The translations under genes and the position numbers were made by a program. Source: Flavobacteriales bacterium (lineage in GTDB: Bacteria > Bacteroidota > Bacteroidia > Flavobacteriales_E > Vicingaceae). Taken from it: a stretch of 64,000 bases of DNA. The stretch's first letter is position 1; every line of letters begins with the position of its first letter. Of this stretch, positions 53,977 through 61,258 are shown piece by piece. The stretch spans positions 124,001 to 188,000 of the forward strand of contig JABWCF010000008.1 of assembly GCA_013359255.1 (NCBI GenBank), given 5' to 3'. Under the pieces are notes generated by a model. That model searched no databases. It was not told the origin of the DNA and saw nothing but the letters and a program-made list of their open reading frames with translations.

Positions 53977-56900
53977 ATGAAATGTTTTACACCCTTGTTT
54001 TCAAAACCAGTTAAACTCTTTTTGTGTTTTGTTATTTTGCCTTTTCTTTTATTCTATAGTTCCTGTAAAAAGAAGGCCGATGAATTAATTACGATAGATC
54101 CGGCTTTTCAAAGTTATATTTCGGCATTTACTTCGGGTGTCATTTCAAAAGAGTCGTCCATTCGAATTAGACTGGCACAGGAAAATGCAAGCTTTACCGA
54201 ATCCGGACAGGAACTTGATAAAGGTAATTTATTTTCTTTTTCGCCCAATATTAGTGGAAAAATATATTGGATAGATAACCGAACCATAGAATTTATTCCA
54301 GAAAAAAACTTTACCTCGAGCCAGTTATACACCTGCACTTTTCAACTGGGTAAAGTTTGCGATGTAAAAGAAAATAAACTCAAAGAATTTATCTTCCAGT
54401 TTCAGATTATTCGCCAACATTTTAATGTGGAAACATACACCCACAAAACCTACGTGAAAACCGATTTAAAAAGAAATAAAATTCCCGGTTTGCTTACTAC
54501 TGCCGATGTAGCTACACCCGAAGAAGTAGAAAAAATACTTCAAGCCTCACAGCAACTTAAAAATCTTTCTATTACTTGGCAACACGAAAGCGACCGAAAA
54601 CTACACTATTTCGAAATTGAAAATGTAATCCGAAAAGAAACTCCCGAAAAAGTTCTCTTAAAATGGAATGGAAAAGACCTAGGCCTAGAGATTACCGGAG
54701 AATCTGAAATAGAAATACCGGCTTTAGGAGATTTTAAAGTAATGGATGTAAAAGTGGTACAACAACCTGAACAGCATATTCAAATTGATTTTTCAGACCC
54801 CTTAGACGAACAGCAAGATTTAGAAGGGTTGGTGCAAATAAAAAATAACACCCAATTTCGTTTTATTATCGATAACAATACCCTAAAGGCTTTTCCGGTT
54901 GTTAGGCAAACGGGTACAACCATACTTACGGTGCACAAGGGCATCAAAAATATTTTGTTTTATAAAATGCCTAAAACTTTTTCGCAAGAAATAATTTTTG
55001 AAGAAATAAAACCGGCTGTTCGTCTTGTGGGAGAAGGTGTAATTATTCCTTCTTCAAATGGTTTGATTTTTCCGTTTGAAGCGGTAAACCTGAGTGCCGT
55101 TGATGTTTCTGTGGTACAAATTTATGAAGATAATATTGCACAATTTTTACAAGTAAATGAGCTAGATGGAAACTACGAAATGAAACGTGTAGGTAGGCAA
55201 ATCCTTAAAACTACCATTAAATTAGGAACCGATAAACCATTAGACTTAGGCAAGTGGAATACGTTCTCTTTCGATTTGGCAAAACTGATGCAAACCAACC
55301 CGGGTGCTATTTATCGTATAGAACTTAGTTTTAAAAAAGCATATTCGCTTTATGCCTGCCAAAATACAGAAACCTCTACCAACGAAAATGAAAGCAATGA
55401 ACTTTCTGATAACTGGGACGAAAACGATGAAAAGGACCAAAGTAATTGGGACTATACGGAAGATTATTACAGCGACTATTATGATGATTACTATTACTAC
55501 GATGATTACAGTTGGCAGGAGAGAGATAATCCATGCAGTAAATCATACTATACCAAAAATAAAAATGTAAGCAGAAACATTTTAGCAAGTAATCTAGGTA
55601 TAATGGCAAAAGGTTTCGGAAAAAATTCCTTTCAATTTTACGTAAACGATATGCTAACAGCACAACCCATGCAAGGGGTTATTTTAGAAGTATTAAACTA
55701 TCAGCAGCAAGTATTAGCAAAGGGAACCACCAACAGCAATGGAATGGTACAAATTACTACCGAGGCAAAACCATTTTTATTGATTGCAAAAAAAGATAGC
55801 CAGCGAGGTTATCTTCGTTTAAACGAAGGTCAAGCTCTTTCCACATCTAGTTTTGATGTAAGTGGAAATACCATAGAAAAAGGATTAAAAGGATTTATTT
55901 ATGGCGAACGTGGAGTATGGAGGCCTGGCGATTCTCTTTTTCTTTCTTTTATGCTCGAAGACGAAAACAATATATTACCCCAAAACCATCCGGTTATATT
56001 GGAACTCATTAATCCCAAAGGCCAACTTAACAGCAGAATAGTAAAAACATCTGGATTAAATGGCGTTTACGATTTCCGTACCGCAACAGAAGAAGATGCC
56101 CCTACCGGAAATTGGAGTGCTAAAATTAAAGTAGGAGGAACCACCTTTCAAAAAACACTGAAAATAGAAACTATAAAACCCAACCGACTTAAAATAAACA
56201 TCAACTTCGGAACAGACGTATTATCCGCATCTAATTCAACACTCAAAGGAAATATGCAGGTAAACTGGCTGCATGGTGCTGTTGCAAAAAACTTAAAAAC
56301 TCAAATCAATGCTTCGCTTTCTACTACTAAAACAACTTTTAAAAAATACGAAGACTATAATTTCGATGACCCTACTAAGTCTTTCTACAGCGAAGAGTTT
56401 TCTTTATTTGAAGGTAAAATAGATGCTGAAGGAAAAGCCTCATTCTCTTCCAATATGGGAGTTCAAGAATCAGCTCCCGGTATGCTAAAAGCGAATTTTA
56501 TTACCCGCGTATTTGAAGAAGGTGGAGACTTTAGTATAGATCGCTTCAGTATTCCATACTCGCCTTACGATACATACGTAGGTATTAAAACCCCAAAAGG
56601 AGATAAAGCTAGAGGCATGTTGTTAACCGATACCAATCATATCATTTCTGTTGTTACACTCAATGAATTTGGTGAGCCCGTTTCCAGAAATAATTTAGAA
56701 GTTGAAGTATATAAAGTAGAATGGCGTTGGTGGTGGGATGCCACAGCCGAAAGCAATTTGGCTTCGTATGTTGGCAATTCCTATCATCAGCCTATTTTTA
56801 GAAAAACAATTTCTACCGTAAACGGTAAAGGAAATTTTATTTTCAGAATCAATTACCCCGATTGGGGGCGCTATCTTATACGTATTTACGACCCCCAAGG

Positions 56901-59619
56901 CAAACACAGTACCGCCAAAACAGTTTATGCCGATTGGCCAGGATGGGCTGGTAGAGCACAGAAAGATAATCCTGCAGGAGCTTCTCTGCTCTCTTTTTCG
57001 GCCAACAAAGAAAAATACAAGGTAGGAGAAACAGCTACCATTACCGTACCATCGCCAGCTAAAGGGAAAATATTACTGAGTATAGAAAATGGTTCGAAAA
57101 TTATTGACAGTTGGTGGAATGAGGCACAACAAGGCGAAACAAAACTTAGCTTTAAAATTACTGAAGAGATGTGCCCTAATGTGTATGTACATGTTACCCT
57201 GCTTCAGCCACACGGGCAAACCACCAATGATTTGCCCATACGAATGTACGGCATCATTCCGCTTTTTGCCGATAATCCGGAAACTATTTTACAACCCGAA
57301 ATAATTGCTCCTCCTGTGCTAGTACCTGAAGAAATAGCCACTGTTTCGGTAAAAGAAAAAAATGGAAACTCCATGACATACACCTTAGCGATTGTTGATG
57401 AAGGATTACTAGACTTAACACGCTTCAAAACCCCCGACCCTTGGCAACACTTTTATGCACGCGAAGCTTTAGGTGTTAAAACATGGGATATGTACGATTA
57501 TGTGATGGGAGCATACGGAGGAAAAATTGAACAGATATTTGGCTTAGGTGGTGATGGAGAGATAAATCCCGCCAAAGACGGAAAAAAAATTCACCGATTT
57601 AAACCCATGGTCAGGTTTATTGGCCCCTTTAAACTAGAAAAAGGAAAAACAAACAAACACCAAATAGATATTCCTCAATACGTAGGTTCGGTAAGAATAA
57701 TGGTAGTGGCCAAAGAAGACGATGCGTACGGAAATGCCGAAAAAACAGTGCCAGTACGCAAACCTTTGATGCTTTTAGCAACCTTACCAAGGGTGGTAGG
57801 TACAAGTGAAATAGTAAAACTTCCTGTGAGCGTTTTTGCCATGGAAAAAAATATTAAGAATGTAACTATTGAAGTAGAAACCAATACTCTTTTCACTGTT
57901 GATGGGTCAAAAAATAAATCTCTCGTATTTAGTAGCATAGGAGATGAAATGGTTTTATTCAATTTAAAAGTAGCCAATAAAACAGGAAAAGGAAAGATAA
58001 AAATAAATGCCAAAAGCGGAAACGAGAAAGCTACTTATGAAATAGAAATAGAAGTTCGAAACGCTAACACCGAAATAACCGATTTTATCGAAGCAGCTAT
58101 TGAGCCCGGTAAAACATGGGAGGGAGAATTCTTGCCCCCCGGAATGCCTGGAACTAACAAGGCCACTCTCGAAGTATCTTCCATTCCTGCCATAGATTTA
58201 AGCAGAAGACTTAAATTTTTAATTTCCTATCCGCATGGATGCGTAGAACAAACCACTTCATCTGCATTTCCTCAATTATTCTTAAGCGATGTAATGGAAA
58301 TTAGTGCAGAAACCAAACAACGCATCAGTGAAAATATTAAATCGGCCATTAACCGCTTACGAAGTTTTCAACTCAATAATGGAGGATTGGCCTATTGGTC
58401 GGGCAATTCAGAAGTTGATGACTGGGGTACATCTTATGCCGGCCATTTTATGTTAGAAGCCGAAGCGAAAGGATATAATTTACCTTTAGGATTTAAAGAA
58501 AACTGGCTGAAATATCAAAAAAATGCAGCACGTAACTGGTCAGAAAATAAAAAGAAAAATACCCCAAACGATTACCTCTTACAAGCCTATAGGCTTTACA
58601 CCCTTTCTTTAGCCAAACAACCCGAAATGGGAGCCATGAACCGAATGAGAGAGATAACGAATTTGCCCATTACAGCTAAATGGCGACTAGCTGCGGCATA
58701 CGCAATCTCAGGGCAAACCGAAGCCGCTCAAAAACTAGTTGCAAATACCGACACAGAAATAAAACCCTATAGCGAATCTGAATATTCTTATGGTTCTGCC
58801 GAACGAGATTATGCCATGATATTAGAAACCATGATTTTGTTAAACCAAAAAGCCAGTGCCTTTAAACTGCTTAAAATAGTATCAGCAGCACTCAGTGCAG
58901 AACAATGGATGAGTACACAAAGTACAGCCTACAGCTTAATTGCCGTGAGTAAATTTGCCGGAAAATCCGATAAAAAAGGGTTGTCATTTACCTATTCTAT
59001 AAACAGCGGCAACGAAACAAATGCTCAAACTCAATTAGCTGTTTCGCAAATAGCCATTGATGTAAAAGGAAAGAAACAAGGTCTCGTAAAGATTTCAAAT
59101 ACGGGAAAATCAACCATTTTTGCAAGAATTGTAATGAGCGGAATTCCTGAAGCCGGAAGCGAAACCGCTTTCGAGTCGAATCTAAAAACAGAAGTTGTTT
59201 TTAAATCGATGAAGGGTGAAATGATAGATGTAAATAGTTTAGAACAGGGTACTGATTTTATGGCCGAAGTAACGGTTACAAATACCGGCATTTTGGGGAA
59301 TTATAAAAACTTGGCTCTTTCTCAAATTTTTCCGTCTGGATGGGAAATACGCAATATGCGAATGGATGGGACAGATAATCTTTATAAAGAAGACGAATAT
59401 GATTACCGAGATATAAGAGACGATAGGGTGTACACTTATTTCAGCTTAAATAAAAATCAGAAAAAAATATTTAAAGTGATTTTAAATGCCTCATACCTTG
59501 GTAAATTTTATATGCCGGGAATGGTGTGTGAAGCAATGTATGAGCGTACGGTTCAATCGAGAAAAAAAGGCTTTTGGGTAGCGGTGTACACTCCAGAAAA
59601 TACACTTAGCAACAAGTAG
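53977..59619 (+). CDS. alpha-2-macroglobulin-family lipoprotein
   Basis: 1880 residues. A lipoprotein signal (LLFYSSCKKK, Cys near residue 30) anchors it in the envelope. N-terminal MG domains run to about 1180; an A2M domain (GSVRIMVVAKEDDAYGNAEK) precedes the thioester region SYPHGCVEQTTSSAFPQ with Cys 1422 and Gln 1425, so the thioester that traps proteases covalently is intact. The TED helical domain and a C-terminal receptor-like domain follow. An acidic/Tyr-rich tract (about 470-520, DYYSDYYDDYYYYDDYSWQE) interrupts the MG region and is followed by ERDNPC. Bacterial A2Ms usually pair with PBP1C; no such gene is in the window. It probably guards the periplasm against host or predator proteases (family knowledge). 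Confidence 0.92.
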   Translation: MKCFTPLFSKPVKLFLCFVILPFLLFYSSCKKKADELITIDPAFQSYISAFTSGVISKESSIRIRLAQENASFTESGQELDKGNLFSFSPNISGKIYWIDNRTIEFIPEKNFTSSQLYTCTFQLGKVCDVKENKLKEFIFQFQIIRQHFNVETYTHKTYVKTDLKRNKIPGLLTTADVATPEEVEKILQASQQLKNLSITWQHESDRKLHYFEIENVIRKETPEKVLLKWNGKDLGLEITGESEIEIPALGDFKVMDVKVVQQPEQHIQIDFSDPLDEQQDLEGLVQIKNNTQFRFIIDNNTLKAFPVVRQTGTTILTVHKGIKNILFYKMPKTFSQEIIFEEIKPAVRLVGEGVIIPSSNGLIFPFEAVNLSAVDVSVVQIYEDNIAQFLQVNELDGNYEMKRVGRQILKTTIKLGTDKPLDLGKWNTFSFDLAKLMQTNPGAIYRIELSFKKAYSLYACQNTETSTNENESNELSDNWDENDEKDQSNWDYTEDYYSDYYDDYYYYDDYSWQERDNPCSKSYYTKNKNVSRNILASNLGIMAKGFGKNSFQFYVNDMLTAQPMQGVILEVLNYQQQVLAKGTTNSNGMVQITTEAKPFLLIAKKDSQRGYLRLNEGQALSTSSFDVSGNTIEKGLKGFIYGERGVWRPGDSLFLSFMLEDENNILPQNHPVILELINPKGQLNSRIVKTSGLNGVYDFRTATEEDAPTGNWSAKIKVGGTTFQKTLKIETIKPNRLKININFGTDVLSASNSTLKGNMQVNWLHGAVAKNLKTQINASLSTTKTTFKKYEDYNFDDPTKSFYSEEFSLFEGKIDAEGKASFSSNMGVQESAPGMLKANFITRVFEEGGDFSIDRFSIPYSPYDTYVGIKTPKGDKARGMLLTDTNHIISVVTLNEFGEPVSRNNLEVEVYKVEWRWWWDATAESNLASYVGNSYHQPIFRKTISTVNGKGNFIFRINYPDWGRYLIRIYDPQGKHSTAKTVYADWPGWAGRAQKDNPAGASLLSFSANKEKYKVGETATITVPSPAKGKILLSIENGSKIIDSWWNEAQQGETKLSFKITEEMCPNVYVHVTLLQPHGQTTNDLPIRMYGIIPLFADNPETILQPEIIAPPVLVPEEIATVSVKEKNGNSMTYTLAIVDEGLLDLTRFKTPDPWQHFYAREALGVKTWDMYDYVMGAYGGKIEQIFGLGGDGEINPAKDGKKIHRFKPMVRFIGPFKLEKGKTNKHQIDIPQYVGSVRIMVVAKEDDAYGNAEKTVPVRKPLMLLATLPRVVGTSEIVKLPVSVFAMEKNIKNVTIEVETNTLFTVDGSKNKSLVFSSIGDEMVLFNLKVANKTGKGKIKINAKSGNEKATYEIEIEVRNANTEITDFIEAAIEPGKTWEGEFLPPGMPGTNKATLEVSSIPAIDLSRRLKFLISYPHGCVEQTTSSAFPQLFLSDVMEISAETKQRISENIKSAINRLRSFQLNNGGLAYWSGNSEVDDWGTSYAGHFMLEAEAKGYNLPLGFKENWLKYQKNAARNWSENKKKNTPNDYLLQAYRLYTLSLAKQPEMGAMNRMREITNLPITAKWRLAAAYAISGQTEAAQKLVANTDTEIKPYSESEYSYGSAERDYAMILETMILLNQKASAFKLLKIVSAALSAEQWMSTQSTAYSLIAVSKFAGKSDKKGLSFTYSINSGNETNAQTQLAVSQIAIDVKGKKQGLVKISNTGKSTIFARIVMSGIPEAGSETAFESNLKTEVVFKSMKGEMIDVNSLEQGTDFMAEVTVTNTGILGNYKNLALSQIFPSGWEIRNMRMDGTDNLYKEDEYDYRDIRDDRVYTYFSLNKNQKKIFKVILNASYLGKFYMPGMVCEAMYERTVQSRKKGFWVAVYTPENTLSNK

Positions 59620-59694
59620 GCCTGATATTTGGTTATGATTTAATCGTTTATTAACTATTGAAGTTTATTAATTTAGCAATATAAAAATTTCCGA

Positions 59695-60243
59695 ATGAAA
59701 AAAATCGTTCTACCCATTTTGTTCCTATTGATGATTCTACTCACAGCATGCCCTTACCAAAGTATAGTACCCCTTGGCAGTTCGGATAATGCAGAAAAAT
59801 ACGATAAGCTGCTTGTGGGCGAATGGTCGTGTAAGAACGATGACGGCACTTTTATAGAACTCACTTTTAGTGTCGAATCCAAAAAAACATTACATACGTA
59901 TTTAGCGAATATTGATAAAAGTAAAACAAAGTCTCAGCCCGAATATTTTAAAACATGGGCCACTAATATTAGTAATAACCTTATATTTAATGCACAGTCT
60001 AAAGATAGTTTGTTTACTTTTTTTAAAGCGGAATTAGCCGGCAATGATAAATTTTATCTTACCTACGTGAATGAAAAATTTGTTAAAGAGAATTTTCCTC
60101 AACACGAAAACCCCAGTACCGAAAGCATTCACCAATTTATAGAAAAGAACCTATCTAACGAAAGTCTTTTTTCGAACCGTTTAATGTTTGTACGTATTGG
60201 TTCTTCGCTACATAAACTACAGCAAAGTAAAAAAGGGTTCTAA
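59695..60243 (+). CDS. hypothetical lipoprotein
   Basis: 182 residues. Lipoprotein signal MKKIVLPILFLLMILLTAC with a perfect lipobox (LTAC). The mature part has a GEWSCKNDDGTFIELTF start resembling lipocalin-like beta strands, alternating with polar helical stretches; no family recognised. It lies 75 bases after the A2M gene on the same strand. Function unknown. Confidence 0.75.
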   Translation: MKKIVLPILFLLMILLTACPYQSIVPLGSSDNAEKYDKLLVGEWSCKNDDGTFIELTFSVESKKTLHTYLANIDKSKTKSQPEYFKTWATNISNNLIFNAQSKDSLFTFFKAELAGNDKFYLTYVNEKFVKENFPQHENPSTESIHQFIEKNLSNESLFSNRLMFVRIGSSLHKLQQSKKGF

Positions 60244-60437
60244 AAAGATGTTTTCTATTTTTTCAGAAATATTTTTTCTTATAAAAAATGTTAAAATTCT
60301 ATATGCTCAAGAACTTGATGTGCTCTTTTAAATGGGGTTTTAAATAAGATATGATAAAAATCATGCTTTAAATTACCTTTTGTCATAATCCTTAAACCGA
60401 AAGAATTAACATCTTTGTGGTAAGGAAAAAGTAAACC

Positions 60438-61256
60438 ATGAAAAATATTTTAATACCAACCGATTTTTCACCTAATTCGAGAAGGGCAGCCGAGTACGCC
60501 ATTCTTCTGTTTCATAATAGCGATACTTGCCTTTATTTAATGAATTCATACGAAATGCCGCAAGCCGGGGCCAGTATGCTTATTTCAATGGAAGATATTT
60601 TGAAAAAAAACAGCGAAGAGGAATTGTGTAATTTGCAGGTAGAGTTAAAACAAGAATTTTCGGGGCATAAACCCAACTTAAAAACACTAAGCATATACGG
60701 AGATCCTGTATTTTCGGTATCTAAAGTAGTTGAAGATTATAACATCGATTTTGTGGTTATGGGCACACAAGGGGCAAGCGGTATAAAAGAAAAATTGATA
60801 GGCAGTAATACGGCAAGTGTTGTGAAAAAAGCAAATTGCCCTGTTTTAGTGGTTCCTGAAAAATCTCCGCTAAACGTGCCTAAAAGAATTTTATTGGCTG
60901 TAGATCCGGCTCATTTTGATTCAGAGGCAGTAATTCCTTTACAAAAATTAGCTCACCTTTTCCAGTCTACTATATATCTGGTTTATGTTGCAGCCGAAGA
61001 ATCGTCTATATCCGATAACGACCTATTGTTGCTTACTAAATTAGATACTCACTTTAAAGGATTAAAGGTTATTCCAAGAGTTTCAGTTTCTTCTAATGCC
61101 GTTGATGCAATTGATTCTTATGCAGAGCAGATAGACGCAAACCTAGTGGTAATGCTACCCCGAAAGACTAACTTTTTCGAAAATCTTTTCTTTAAAAGCC
61201 ACTCTAAAAAAATGGCTATGCATACGAATATTCCATTACTCACTTTGCCTGTTTGA
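60438..61256 (+). CDS. universal stress protein with two Usp domains
   Basis: 272 residues, tandem UspA folds. The first domain (about 1-145) is complete: ILIPTDFSPNSRRAAEYAI and the nucleotide-binding loop VVMGTQGASGIKEKLIGSNTASVVKKANCPVLVVP, the GxxG-x9-GS/TN motif typical of ATP-binding Usps. The second (about 150-272) begins RILLAVDPAHFDSEAV and ends MAMHTNIPLLTLPV; its loop (LVVMLPRKTNFFENLFFKSHSKKMA) lacks the glycines, so it likely does not bind ATP. Standard for Bacteroidota tandem Usps. Its stop is 2 bases from the stop of the convergent GH3 gene, with no terminator between. Confidence 0.92.
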   Translation: MKNILIPTDFSPNSRRAAEYAILLFHNSDTCLYLMNSYEMPQAGASMLISMEDILKKNSEEELCNLQVELKQEFSGHKPNLKTLSIYGDPVFSVSKVVEDYNIDFVVMGTQGASGIKEKLIGSNTASVVKKANCPVLVVPEKSPLNVPKRILLAVDPAHFDSEAVIPLQKLAHLFQSTIYLVYVAAEESSISDNDLLLLTKLDTHFKGLKVIPRVSVSSNAVDAIDSYAEQIDANLVVMLPRKTNFFENLFFKSHSKKMAMHTNIPLLTLPV

Positions 61257-61258
61257 AA

